In this document: piece by piece, positions 1 through 7,562 of the stretch
How positions within the stretch are numbered: the first letter of the stretch is position 1
Layout of the letters: each line of letters starts with the position of its first letter
Assembly (NCBI GenBank): GCA_964644655.1
Contig: CAZXYA010000053.1
Location: 1-26,897 of the forward strand
Length of the DNA: 26,897 bases
Source of the DNA: JAFMDF01 sp964644655
GTDB taxonomy: Bacteria > Bacteroidota > Bacteroidia > Chitinophagales > Saprospiraceae
Reading direction: 5' to 3'
Made by a program: the position numbers and the translations under genes
Notes under the pieces: model-generated
Databases searched by the model: none
Told to the model about the DNA's origin: nothing
Seen by the model: only the letters and a program-made list of their open reading frames with translations

Positions 1-2
1 CA

Positions 3-431
3 ATTATTGCTGAGATAAAGCCGTTGACAGCTAAAGATTTCAAAAACATAAAAAAAGATAAACAGTTTTCTTTTGATTGGGAAGAAGAAAAAAAATATGA
101 AGTTTTTAAACTCATTTTGAAAGAAGAAAATGAAATTGTAGGATTAATAGCAATTATTGATATCCCTGAAGAACTAAGGTTATATATTCATTTACTGGAA
201 ATATCAAAAGATAATATAGGAAAAAACAAAAAAATAGAACGAATTGCAGGTTGTTTAATAGCTTATATTTGTCGGATTTCATTTTCAAAAGGTTATGGTG
301 GTTTTGTATCTTTAGTTCCCAAAACAAAACTAATCAATCATTATCAAAAAGAATATGGATTTGCACAATTTGGAAGGCAATTAGCGGTACTAGGAGAAAT
401 TTCTAAAAATCTAACACTAAAATACCTTTAA
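3..431 (+). CDS. GNAT-fold acetyltransferase-like protein, 5' end outside the window
   Basis: The reading frame is open to the left edge of the window (IIAEIKP precedes the TTG codon at 24), so the start is missing and the TTG should not be taken as the true start. Probably only a few residues are lost. The C-terminal half looks like a GNAT core: a helix with IERIAGCLIAYICR (where GNATs bind the acetyl-CoA pyrophosphate), a beta strand GFVSLVP, and the late motif LINHYQKEYGF, the 'Y-x-x-x-GF' signature of GNATs. The canonical Q/RxxGxG/A loop is weak. The stop at 429-431 directly abuts the ATG of the Xre-like gene, so the two are co-transcribed. Several GNAT toxins are neutralised by a DNA-binding partner encoded beside them, so a toxin role is an inference from context. 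It could equally be a small-molecule or protein acetyltransferase. Confidence 0.6.
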   Translation: MIAEIKPLTAKDFKNIKKDKQFSFDWEEEKKYEVFKLILKEENEIVGLIAIIDIPEELRLYIHLLEISKDNIGKNKKIERIAGCLIAYICRISFSKGYGGFVSLVPKTKLINHYQKEYGFAQFGRQLAVLGEISKNLTLKYL

Positions 432-968
432 ATGAATAAGGATTTATATAAAGAACTTAGTAAAAAGTATTCTGACAAAGAAATCGCAGAATCTTTTGTT
501 TTTCCTGATGAGTTAACAGGTCAAGAAAAATATGAAGCAGATAAAGAATTTAGACGACTGAGATTTGAACTATTAAAAAATCAGACCGAAGGAGAACGAG
601 TTTTTTCAGAATTGATGAGGCTAAGAATTTTAATAGAAGATTATTTGAAAGGAGAACCATTCCATAAAACAAAAAACTTTGGTTCTTTTTTAAAAGAATA
701 TATTGATATTATTAGAAAAAGTAAAAAAGAATTTGCGCAAGATTTGAATATCCACTATACTCGACTGAGTAGAATTCTAAATAATAGAGAAGAGCCAAAT
801 ATTGAGATTTGTTATCGTTTGGAACAACATTCAGGAGAACTGATTCCTGCCTTACTTTGGTGGAAGTTAATGATTAAAAAGCAAGAATACTTGATTCTAC
901 AGGATCATGAAACTCGAAAAATAGAAGCGGCTAAAGTGAAAAACGAATTTAAATTTAATCGAGCCTAA
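432..968 (+). CDS. Xre-family helix-turn-helix protein, partner of the GNAT gene
   Basis: A 178-residue soluble protein. The N-terminal 80 residues are charged and helical (KELSKKYSDKEIAESFVFP at the start) and match no domain I can name. Residues about 84-140 form an Xre/Cro-type HTH: FGSFLKEYIDIIRKSKKEFA, then DLNIHYTRLSRILNNREEP as turn and recognition helix, as in HigA-like antitoxins. A basic tail (KIEAAKVKNEFKFNRA) ends the protein. The ATG follows the GNAT stop codon with zero bases between, which implies translational coupling. The order (effector first, HTH second) fits a toxin-antitoxin pair with an autoregulating antitoxin, but this is inference. It could simply be a regulator of the upstream gene. 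Confidence 0.7.
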   Translation: MNKDLYKELSKKYSDKEIAESFVFPDELTGQEKYEADKEFRRLRFELLKNQTEGERVFSELMRLRILIEDYLKGEPFHKTKNFGSFLKEYIDIIRKSKKEFAQDLNIHYTRLSRILNNREEPNIEICYRLEQHSGELIPALLWWKLMIKKQEYLILQDHETRKIEAAKVKNEFKFNRA

Positions 969-1022
969 ACTTTCGCTCGTCCAAATTCATCATTTATCGT
1001 TCATCGTTCATCATTATAAACC

Positions 1023-2252
1023 ATGTTTTTAAAATTCTTCTACGGTCTAAGAACACACGGCATCAAAGTAAGTCTACACGAATACTTGACCTTAATGCAA
1101 GCATTAAAACAAGAATTTACAGACTATACTTTGGATGACTTTTATTATCTGTGTAAAACGATCATGGTTAAACAAGAGGTCCAATTAGACCGATTTGACC
1201 GAGTTTTTGGGCATTATTTTAAAGGGTTAGAATTAATTCCTGATGACTTTTTTGTATCGAAAATTCCTGAAGATTGGTTGAAAGGGGAATTGCGAAAAAT
1301 TTTGTCGCAGGAAGAGATGGACGCCATTGAAAAAATGGGCGGTTTAGATGCTTTAATGCAGAAATTCCGAGACTTGATGGCTGAACAGCGAAAGCAACAT
1401 CAAGGCGGTAATAAGTGGATTGGTACAGGTGGTTCTTCTGCTTTTGGTGCTTATGGTTTTAATCCAGAAGGCTTTAGAATTGGACAGGAGAAAAATCGAA
1501 ACAATAAAGCGATTAAGGTTTGGGACAAACGAGAATTTAGAAATTTAGATGATAAAATTGAGTTGAATACCCGTAGCATCAAAATGATTTTGAAGCGTCT
1601 GCGGCATTTAACAAGAGAAGGATTGCCAACGGAGTTAGATATTGATGATACCATCAAAAATACCTCTAAGAATGCAGGATTACTAGACATCAAAATTGTA
1701 CCATCAAAGAAGAATAGGGTAAAGGTTTTATTGTTAATGGATGTAGGAGGCACAATGGATGAACATATTGATACTTGCCAAAAAATATTCTCAGCAGCTA
1801 AGCATGAATTCAAACATTTAGAATTTTTCTACTTTCATAACTGTTTATATGAATCGGTTTGGAAAGATAATCGCCGTCGATTTTCTGAGCGCATGCCGAC
1901 CTTAGAACTCATCAATAAATACAATAAGGATTATAAATTAATTTTTATTGGAGATGCCACGATGTCTCCTTACGAAATCTTCTATTCTGGTGGAAGTGTG
2001 GAGCATTATAATGATGAAGCAGGGATTAAATGGCTGAAGCGGATGAAAGACCATTTTTCTAGTATGATTTGGATTAATCCAACAGCGGAATACGAATGGA
2101 GTTTTTATGAAACGATTCCGATGTTGCGAGAGTTTTCGGGTAACCGCATGTTTCCGATGACTTTAGATGGCTTAACACAAGGGATGAAATGTTTGCGAAA
2201 TCCCAAAAAGACCTATGATAATAATGCTTGGGATTTAGAAGATTTTAGGTGA
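1023..2252 (+). CDS. CoxE-like von Willebrand factor A domain protein
   Basis: A 409-residue soluble protein. The start (FFYGLRTHGIKVSLHEYLTL) is typical of the CoxE-like VWA family that partners MoxR AAA+ ATPases as a metal-dependent chaperone or insertase pair. The VWA domain begins at about residue 232 (VKVLLLMDVGGTMDEHID); the MIDAS-like motif is DVGGTMD at residues 240-246 instead of the textbook DxSxS, a variant I associate with this subfamily. The second conserved block, FIGDATMSPYEI, and the end block NRMFPMTLDGLTQGM are also present. The middle (about residues 125-190) is Gly/Asn-rich and basic, probably a flexible linker. No MoxR ATPase lies beside it in this window; the upstream neighbours are the GNAT-Xre pair. 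The client protein is unknown. Confidence 0.8.
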   Translation: MFLKFFYGLRTHGIKVSLHEYLTLMQALKQEFTDYTLDDFYYLCKTIMVKQEVQLDRFDRVFGHYFKGLELIPDDFFVSKIPEDWLKGELRKILSQEEMDAIEKMGGLDALMQKFRDLMAEQRKQHQGGNKWIGTGGSSAFGAYGFNPEGFRIGQEKNRNNKAIKVWDKREFRNLDDKIELNTRSIKMILKRLRHLTREGLPTELDIDDTIKNTSKNAGLLDIKIVPSKKNRVKVLLLMDVGGTMDEHIDTCQKIFSAAKHEFKHLEFFYFHNCLYESVWKDNRRRFSERMPTLELINKYNKDYKLIFIGDATMSPYEIFYSGGSVEHYNDEAGIKWLKRMKDHFSSMIWINPTAEYEWSFYETIPMLREFSGNRMFPMTLDGLTQGMKCLRNPKKTYDNNAWDLEDFR

Positions 2253-2266
2253 TATAAATTTGACAA

Positions 2267-2596
2267 ATGAAAGTAAGAACCTGTCCAAACTGCAATTATA
2301 AATATCCCTTTACCTATCATTTGAGGAAATCATTTTTTCGGCTTTATGGTGCAAAATGGAACTGTTCAAGCTGTACTAAAATCTTAACTTTTGATGAGGA
2401 TAGAAGGTTTATGGTAGGTTTGATTGGAATTATACCTATCTTTATTTTAAATCCTATTACTCAGGCTAGAAGTTTTACCGAACAATTCCCAATAGCATTT
2501 TGGTTGGCGCTTATCTTAACTGCAATTCCTTTTCTATTTTGGTTGATAATAATAACTAGTTTTGAAAATTATGTGCTTTCTTCGCCTGAAAAGTAA
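2267..2596 (+). CDS. Small zinc-ribbon membrane protein
   Basis: A 109-residue protein. Two CxxC knuckles, CPNC (residues 5-8) and CSSC (about 32-35), are separated by 23 residues and should bind one zinc. Two hydrophobic segments follow (about residues 49-66 and 75-97), so this is a two-pass inner-membrane protein with the ribbon on one side. The layout resembles the short 'CXXC-20-CXXC' putative zinc-ribbon proteins of Bacteroidota and Firmicutes; I cannot confirm that assignment from the sequence alone. The ATG lies 14 bases after the VWA stop codon, so the two genes are probably co-transcribed. Function is unknown. Confidence 0.65.
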   Translation: MKVRTCPNCNYKYPFTYHLRKSFFRLYGAKWNCSSCTKILTFDEDRRFMVGLIGIIPIFILNPITQARSFTEQFPIAFWLALILTAIPFLFWLIIITSFENYVLSSPEK

Positions 2597-2681
2597 TATT
2601 TTTTTTATCTAAGAGGAATAAATATAATTCAGTAATAGCAGTAATTTTTGTAATATCAATTTTTTATTTGATGCTCTAATA

Positions 2682-3677
2682 ATGTCCAATTTTAGAACAA
2701 TATTACCTCTTGAGAAAGCTACTTTTGATATTAATTATCAAAGCTCAACCCTTTGTATTGGCTCTTGTTTCACCCAAAATATTGGTGAGTTATTAATTGA
2801 AAATAAATTTCCTACCCTACTCAATCCTTTCGGAATTCTGTACAATCCAATTTCTATTAAAAACAGTTTAGCCATATTGCTTTCTAAAAAAGAGTATAAG
2901 GCGGACGATTTATTTTTTCACCAAGACTTATGGCGTAGTTTTGATCATCATGGTGCTTTTGCCTCTCCACATAAGCAGCAAGCTTTAATCTTAATTAATG
3001 AACAATTAGTAATAGCTAGGGCGTTCTTAAAGAAAACCAAACGACTCATTCTTACCTTTGGTTCGGCTAATGTTTTTATCAAAAAATCAACTGGAAAAGT
3101 AGTGGCGAACTGCCATAAATTGCCGAATAGTAATTTTGAAAAACGGCGGTTATCTGTTACAGAAATTACGGAAGCTCTTCTACCTGTTTTAAAACAATTA
3201 AGCGCGCAAAACCCAGAACTAGTAATTATTTTTACGGTAAGTCCTGTTCGGCATATTCGAGATGGTTTATTAGAAAATCAGCGAAGTAAAGCAACGTTAT
3301 TATTGGCAATAGAAAATCTATCCAAAGAACTAGCTTTTACTCATTATTTTCCTGCCTATGAATTGGTGCTAGATGACTTAAGAGATTATCGCTTTTTTGG
3401 AAAAGATATGATTCACCCAAATGAGTTGGCTATCAATTATATTTGGCATCATTTCCAACAAATGTATTTTTCTACTGAAACAACGACTATTTTTAAACAA
3501 GTCAAGAAAATAGTACAAGCTAGTCAGCATCGACCACTTCATTTAGAAACGGCAACTCACCAACAATTTGTCCGAAAGCAATTAGAGAAAATTATGACTT
3601 TTTCCAAACAATATCCCTTTATAAATTTTGATATAGAACAAGAAAGATTTCAAACGCAATTAGTAGATTTATCCTAG
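2682..3677 (+). CDS. GSCFA-domain protein (SGNH hydrolase-like)
   Basis: A 331-residue soluble protein. The name-giving motif GSCF is at residues 27-30 within LCIGSCFTQNIGELL, and the family continues with PTLLNPFGILYNPISI. The conserved LTFGSANVF and FTVSPVRHIRDG blocks follow, and DMIHPNELA (Asp242, His245) supplies the DxxH pair typical of SGNH-fold hydrolases, with Ser28 as presumed nucleophile. GSCFA proteins are widespread in Bacteroidota and usually single-domain. An esterase or acyl-modifying role is inferred from the fold only. No signal peptide is visible, so it is probably cytoplasmic. The gene is preceded by an 85-base AT-rich gap. Confidence 0.88.
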   Translation: MSNFRTILPLEKATFDINYQSSTLCIGSCFTQNIGELLIENKFPTLLNPFGILYNPISIKNSLAILLSKKEYKADDLFFHQDLWRSFDHHGAFASPHKQQALILINEQLVIARAFLKKTKRLILTFGSANVFIKKSTGKVVANCHKLPNSNFEKRRLSVTEITEALLPVLKQLSAQNPELVIIFTVSPVRHIRDGLLENQRSKATLLLAIENLSKELAFTHYFPAYELVLDDLRDYRFFGKDMIHPNELAINYIWHHFQQMYFSTETTTIFKQVKKIVQASQHRPLHLETATHQQFVRKQLEKIMTFSKQYPFINFDIEQERFQTQLVDLS

Positions 3678-3681
3678 TACA

Positions 3682-3713
3682 TTTTAGTGAGGCTTACAAA
3701 ATGTCTACATTTG
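3682..3713 (+). promoter_or_regulatory. Putative promoter of the helicase gene
   Basis: TACATTTG at 3706-3713 matches the Bacteroidota -7 element TAnnTTTG. A weak upstream element (TTTTAG, 3682-3687) sits about 19 bases before it. It lies 73 bases before the GTG start. The -33 match is poor, so this rests mainly on the -7 box. Confidence 0.4.
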
Positions 3714-3741
3714 TATATTGGTTCTTTCCCTAGCACTAACA

Positions 3742-3760
3742 GGTTGACTGAAGGTCAACC
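3742..3760 (+). repeat. Short perfect hairpin upstream of the helicase gene
   Basis: GGTTGAC (3742-3748) and GTCAACC (3754-3760) form a perfect 7-bp stem with loop TGAAG. No T-run follows, so it is unlikely to be a terminator. It falls in the predicted 5' leader, 25 bases before the GTG start, so it could be an operator or leader hairpin. Confidence 0.5.
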
Positions 3761-3785
3761 ATCCAAATATTAAAAATCAGCAAGC

Positions 3786-5687
3786 GTGGACGAAAAACTA
3801 TACTTCAAAACATTATCAGAACAGGTGTTAGCAGAAAAGAAAGCTGATTTTGAGGCTTACAAAAAATTGATAGCAGATTTACCATTAGCAGAACGGAAGG
3901 AGCAAGGCTTTACTTGGCATCCTTTGAATGTGGTAAAGTTTGGCTATACAATTGGTGAACGATCTTTTGTTATTGTTGAAAAGACTTCAGAGACAGATGC
4001 GCCAAGACAATTTCGCTCAGGAAAAACAGTTCGCTTATTTACCTTAACGCAAGGGGCTTATAAGCCAGAAAGAATTGGGGTTATCAATTACATCAAGGAC
4101 AAAAAAATGAAAATTGTCCTAAATGCCAAAGATATTCCAGATTGGTTGAGCCAAGGTAATTTAGGGGTCGATATACAATTTGATGAGCGGACTTATTTAG
4201 AGATGGAAAAGGCAATTAAAATTGTTAGCAAGGCGAGTAGAGATAGGTTAGCAGAATTGAGAAATATTTTATTACAAAAAGTAGGCGCACGCTTCCTCAA
4301 TGCACATTCGATTACTATTCCTACTTTAAACGACTCCCAAAACAAGGCAATTAACCAAGTATTAGCCGCACAAGATGTGGCAGTTATTCACGGTCCTCCT
4401 GGGACGGGAAAAACAACGACGGTTATTCAAGCCATTAAACAATTAATTAAAACGGAGAACACCGTATTGGTTTGTGCGCCTAGTAATGCAGCGGTCGATT
4501 TATTGACTGAAAGAGCAGCAACCCAAGGATTATCCGTTGTCCGATTAGGGAATATTTCTAGGGTGGATGAAGACATTATCAAACATACACTAGAAGCTCA
4601 ATTAGCCGCTCATCCAGAAAGTAAAAATATTAAAAAAGTAAAGATTCAAGCGGCAGATGCCCGAAAAAAAGCAGGCAAATTCAAGCGGAAATTTGGTGGT
4701 AAAGAACGAGCAGAAAGACGGGATTTATACAATGAAGCTAGGGAATTAACGGCTTGGGCAAATCAACTAGAAGACCGCTTAATTGACCAGATTTTAGATG
4801 GAGCGCAAGTCATTACTTGTACTTTAGTGGGGGCAAGTCAAAGAGTATTGGCTAAAAGAAAATTTAGAACCGTTTTGATTGATGAAGCAGCACAAGCATT
4901 AGAACCTGCTTGTTGGATTCCGATTATCAAAGCCAGTAAAGTGGTTTTTGCAGGAGATCCATTTCAATTACCACCAACCGTTAAATCAACGACTTCTAAA
5001 AAAGCAGGCTTAAATATTACGCTAATTGAGAAGTGTCTACAGTTCCTACCTCAAATTAGTTTTCTCAATGTGCAATACCGAATGCACGAAGCGATTATGG
5101 GATTTTCTAACCAACAATTTTATGCCAACGAATTAGTAGCTGCTGAAAGTGTCAAGACCCATCAATTAGCACTCCCAGAAGGGCAACCTGTTACGTTTAT
5201 AGATACGGCTGGCTGTGGATTTGAAGAAAAAATAAATCCAGAATTTAAAAGTCGTTATAATCCCGATGAATTTCAAATGCTTTGCGAGCATCTTTATTTA
5301 TTAATAGATAGGTATCAAAAGCCAGAAATAGCCTTACCAAGTATTGGCATCATTTCTCCTTATAGAGAACAGGTCATTTATATGAAAAATCAAATTGCAG
5401 AAGATGAAAAATTGGCTACCTTACCACTTTCTGTCAATACCATTGATGCCTTTCAAGGACAAGAAAGAGATGTCATTTACATCTCCTTAGTTCGGTCGAA
5501 TGGAAAAGGAGAAATTGGTTTTCTGAAAGACTATCGTAGAATGAACGTAGCGATGACTCGAGCTAGAAAAAAACTGGTCGTTTTAGGAGATAGTGCAACT
5601 ATTGGAATGGATAAATTTTATGGTGCTTTCTTAGATTATTGTGATAAGGCAGGGGAGTATAAAACTGCTTGGGAGTATATGCAGTAG
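3786..5687 (+). CDS. SF1 DNA/RNA helicase, Upf1/IGHMBP2-like
   Basis: A 633-residue, full-length superfamily 1B helicase (5'-3' family including Upf1, Dna2 and IGHMBP2). An N-terminal beta-barrel-like region (about residues 40-135) precedes the core. Visible motifs: Q motif LNDSQNKAI (181-189), Walker A GPPGTGKT (203-210), motif Ia VLVCAPSNAAVDLL, Walker B DEAAQ (366-370), motif III DPFQLPP (391-397), motif IV QYRMHE (430-435), motif V TIDAFQGQE (552-560) and motif VI NVAMTRAR (587-594). The charged segment at about 280-330 corresponds to the helical insertion (1B/stalk) of the family. All catalytic motifs look intact, so it should be an active ATP-dependent helicase; the substrate cannot be told. 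GTG at 3786 is the start that best fits the family's N-terminus. A long inverted repeat begins one base after its stop. Confidence 0.9.
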   Translation: MDEKLYFKTLSEQVLAEKKADFEAYKKLIADLPLAERKEQGFTWHPLNVVKFGYTIGERSFVIVEKTSETDAPRQFRSGKTVRLFTLTQGAYKPERIGVINYIKDKKMKIVLNAKDIPDWLSQGNLGVDIQFDERTYLEMEKAIKIVSKASRDRLAELRNILLQKVGARFLNAHSITIPTLNDSQNKAINQVLAAQDVAVIHGPPGTGKTTTVIQAIKQLIKTENTVLVCAPSNAAVDLLTERAATQGLSVVRLGNISRVDEDIIKHTLEAQLAAHPESKNIKKVKIQAADARKKAGKFKRKFGGKERAERRDLYNEARELTAWANQLEDRLIDQILDGAQVITCTLVGASQRVLAKRKFRTVLIDEAAQALEPACWIPIIKASKVVFAGDPFQLPPTVKSTTSKKAGLNITLIEKCLQFLPQISFLNVQYRMHEAIMGFSNQQFYANELVAAESVKTHQLALPEGQPVTFIDTAGCGFEEKINPEFKSRYNPDEFQMLCEHLYLLIDRYQKPEIALPSIGIISPYREQVIYMKNQIAEDEKLATLPLSVNTIDAFQGQERDVIYISLVRSNGKGEIGFLKDYRRMNVAMTRARKKLVVLGDSATIGMDKFYGAFLDYCDKAGEYKTAWEYMQ

Positions 5688-5688
5688 T

Positions 5689-5750
5689 TCAGTTATCAGT
5701 TGTCTGTTATCAGTTTGCCCAACAACCGATAACGGACAACTGACAACTGA
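5689..5750. repeat. Long inverted repeat, copy 1 of a dispersed GTTGTCA/GTTATCA family
   Basis: The arms 5689-5711 and 5728-5750 pair over 23 positions with one mismatch (A5695/C5744) and one G-T wobble (T5705/G5734), leaving a 16-base loop. Each arm is built from seven-base-like units (AGTTATC, AGTTGTC, TGTTATC). The block ATCAGTTGTCTGTTATCAGT closely matches bases 24366-24385, so this is a repeat family. It starts one base after the helicase stop codon. No T-run follows, so it is not a classical terminator; it could stabilise the mRNA 3' end. Confidence 0.85.
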
Positions 5751-5868
5751 TTATGTTAAATATTGTCCGAATAATAGCAAAAGATTATTTTTTTTTGTAT
5801 TTTGTTATTTCTTACCATCGCCTTAATAACACTCAACTAGACATTGTATATGAACAAAACTTGACACT

Positions 5869-6234
5869 ATGAATCAATTTCATTGGACTTACTGGGATCA
5901 TTTTGGACGACAACATATTGTCGGCATTCTACATGGCATCAAATCAGGACATTTAGTTATTCATTTAAATTCAAAGGTACTCATCATTGATTTTAACGTA
6001 TTTAATGCGAAAAAATACTCCTTTTTAATTAATGAAGAAATTTGTGAATTACAGATTAAAGAAGGAGATAGCGGATTTAAATATGACCTTGGCGTAAATG
6101 AAGAACAAGCGGCAGAAAGGAAAGCATTAGAAAGAAAAGCAAATCGTAAATTTTTATATCAACAAATAGGGGCCGTTGCGTTGACCGCTTTATTGATTTT
6201 TAGTATTGCCTTAGTTGTCTATTATAATAAATGA
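5869..6234 (+). CDS. Small tail-anchored membrane protein of unknown function
   Basis: A 121-residue protein that I do not recognise. The N-terminal 70 residues look like a small beta-rich soluble domain (HWTYWDHFGRQHIVGILHG, then alternating strands HLVIHLNSKVLIIDF). A charged helical stretch rich in Glu/Ala/Lys/Arg (about 82-97) leads to a single hydrophobic helix at about 101-118 (AVALTALLIFSIALVVYY) and a short NK tail. That predicts a C-terminal anchor with the soluble domain in the cytoplasm. A strong terminator follows within 60 bases, and no co-transcribed neighbour is evident. The 181-base gap upstream contains the inverted repeat. Confidence 0.6.
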   Translation: MNQFHWTYWDHFGRQHIVGILHGIKSGHLVIHLNSKVLIIDFNVFNAKKYSFLINEEICELQIKEGDSGFKYDLGVNEEQAAERKALERKANRKFLYQQIGAVALTALLIFSIALVVYYNK

Positions 6235-6290
6235 ATGTAATTTTTTCTCTCCATTATTTTAGAGGGTGAAAAAAAATCATAAATCATAGT

Positions 6291-6355
6291 TCATATATCT
6301 TACATCATAAATCTGTCTCGTAAAAACTAGATAGATGTAAGATGTATGATTTTTT
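6291..6355 (+). terminator. Intrinsic terminator after the 121-residue protein gene
   Basis: The arms 6291-6306 (TCATATATCTTACATC) and 6334-6349 (GATGTAAGATGTATGA) pair at all 16 positions with one T-G wobble, followed by six Ts (6350-6355). The 27-base loop is long for a terminator. It would stop + strand transcription before the convergent glucosaminidase gene. Confidence 0.65.
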
Positions 6356-6456
6356 GCTCACTCAAAAACTAGTAGAACTTTATTCCTAATGCTGGACAAC
6401 TTTGCTCTACGCCCTAAGTAGTTAGTCATAATAATAATCCAGCAACTTTAATTTCT

Positions 6457-7293
6457 TCATTTTCTTCCAATAACAGAAGGGGTGATTTCCTCTAAATATT
6501 GACTAGAACGACCATATACATCGGAATAAAAATCATTTTGTTGTTTAGCCTGAACGATTCTTTTTAAACCATCTCCCACCTTATAATTTTCAGGAATTAA
6601 AGTAGCAGCGGGTGGAGTACTAGCGACTAATGTTTCTGCACCAGCAGTCATAGTCGTTGTTGTAGGCCTTCCACTTCCAAAATCAATATATTCGTCAAGA
6701 GACTCTGCCTGAGGCACAGTTGGTTCTTTTATTTTATCCATTACAAATAAAACTGGATGTCGGTTATCATATTGATACAGTTCATATTTTTCAATGGTAT
6801 TAATCAATAGGCTTGCATAATTTTTTGCAGTAGCATAACCTGCTTTTTTCAAGCCTTTAGCCCAACCTTTATAATCTGTCTTCGCTAAATTAAATAAAAA
6901 ATGGTATCTTTTATTGACTAATAAAAACTCCGAATGATCATAATAAGAATCGGCTGGATTATCATAAGTTCGAAAACAAGATTTTACTAATTTACCATTC
7001 ACATAATCATCATCTTTATGGTAATATTTACCACCCGTCCAATTTCCTTTGCACTTAATACCAAAATGATTATTAGAATTTTTAGCTAAGCCACTCATTC
7101 CATACCTAGATTCAATAATGCCTTGAGCTAAAGTAATACTAGCAGGAATACCTGTCCGTTCCATTTCTTGTACCGCTATAGTACTGTATTGATCAACGTA
7201 ATCTAAAATCAGTAAATCCGCATTATTATTAGTAAAAGAAGATAAGAAGAAAATAGCAATAATTGCTATAAAAGTTCGGAGGATGTTCATCAT
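6457..7293 (-). CDS. Exported glucosaminidase (GH73/FlgJ-like peptidoglycan hydrolase)
   Basis: Hydrolyses the glycan strand of peptidoglycan. I start it at the ATG whose complement is 7291-7293 (MMNILRTFIAIIAIFFLSSF), because this gives a clean signal peptide of about 20 residues; the frame is open 25 codons further upstream but those residues are unlike a signal sequence. The mature domain shows the GH73 pattern: ITLAQGIIESRYG with catalytic Glu61, then AKNSNNHFGIKC and FRTYDNPADSYYDHSEFL, and GYATAKNYASLLINTIEKY at the domain end. About 90 C-terminal residues are Pro/Thr/Ala-rich low complexity (PTTTTMTAGAETLV) and end without a LysM I can recognise. Gene length (278 residues) is ordinary. 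It is divergent from the DUF2807 gene; the upstream gap holds a large palindromic structure that may be in its leader. Confidence 0.88.
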   Translation of the reverse strand: MMNILRTFIAIIAIFFLSSFTNNNADLLILDYVDQYSTIAVQEMERTGIPASITLAQGIIESRYGMSGLAKNSNNHFGIKCKGNWTGGKYYHKDDDYVNGKLVKSCFRTYDNPADSYYDHSEFLLVNKRYHFLFNLAKTDYKGWAKGLKKAGYATAKNYASLLINTIEKYELYQYDNRHPVLFVMDKIKEPTVPQAESLDEYIDFGSGRPTTTTMTAGAETLVASTPPAATLIPENYKVGDGLKRIVQAKQQNDFYSDVYGRSSQYLEEITPSVIGRK

Positions 7294-7387
7294 GGGTAGG
7301 TTTAAAAATGAATAAATAGAGACTGAGATAATCTCTTTTGAACGTTTCGTAATGAAACCTACCAACATCGAACTGGATATAGAATAT

Positions 7388-7528
7388 CTAAGAGAAAGGG
7401 CGGGGTTGTATTGTAGATACTCGAATTTAGATTCGAGATAATCTAATCATTTTAGCTTGAATTTAAATAACGGGAAATCTAGATTTTCCGATTTATTATA
7501 CAACCCCATCCTTTGAAGGTTCTCTTAG
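7388..7528. repeat. Multi-branched palindromic element (possible structured RNA)
   Basis: The outer stem CTAAGAGAA (7388-7396) / TTCTCTTAG (7520-7528) and a second stem GGGGTTGTAT (7402-7411) / ATACAACCCC (7498-7507) are both perfect. They enclose hairpin A: TAGAT (7414-7418) and CTCGAAT (7420-7426), TTAG loop, ATTCGAG (7431-7437) and ATCTA (7441-7445). They also enclose hairpin B, the near-perfect 20-base palindrome CGGGAAATCTAGATTTTCCG (7471-7490). The result is a closed multi-branch of about 140 nt. It matches no riboswitch I know. It could be a small RNA, the leader of the glucosaminidase mRNA on the minus strand, or a miniature mobile element. Confidence 0.7.
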
Positions 7529-7535
7529 TATAAGA

Positions 7536-7562
7536 TGGTCATGGCTTAATGACCAGTTTTTA
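7536..7562 (+). terminator. Hairpin with T-run beside the palindromic element
   Basis: TGGTCAT (7536-7542), loop GGCTTA, ATGACCA (7549-7555) form a perfect 7-bp stem followed by G and five Ts. It resembles a weak intrinsic terminator on the + strand, although no + strand gene lies upstream in this gap. It would fit the end of a small RNA containing 7388-7528. Confidence 0.4.

Noticed and set aside
975..1022. TTCATCG/TTCATCATT short repeats upstream of the VWA gene as a CRISPR or operator
   Set aside because: The units are seven to nine bases without spacers, and too short and degenerate to support more than simple-sequence repetition.
1451..1813. 120-codon minus-strand open frame inside the VWA gene
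   Set aside because: It lies entirely antisense to a clear, full-length gene with recognisable motifs and has no domain I recognise.
5641..5826. 61-codon + strand open frame overlapping the helicase end and the first hairpin repeat
   Set aside because: It is out of frame with the helicase gene and is mostly encoded by the inverted repeat, which gives a low-quality Ser/Cys/Thr-rich peptide. No start context or homology is apparent.
7294..7368. 25-residue N-terminal extension of the glucosaminidase
   Set aside because: The signal peptide MMNILRTFIAIIAIFFLSSF begins at 7293; the extension would place polar residues ahead of it.
7388..7528. Calling the palindromic region a known c-di-AMP (ydaO) or other riboswitch because it is near a cell-wall hydrolase gene
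   Set aside because: The conserved core sequences of those classes are not present; only palindromic stems are visible.
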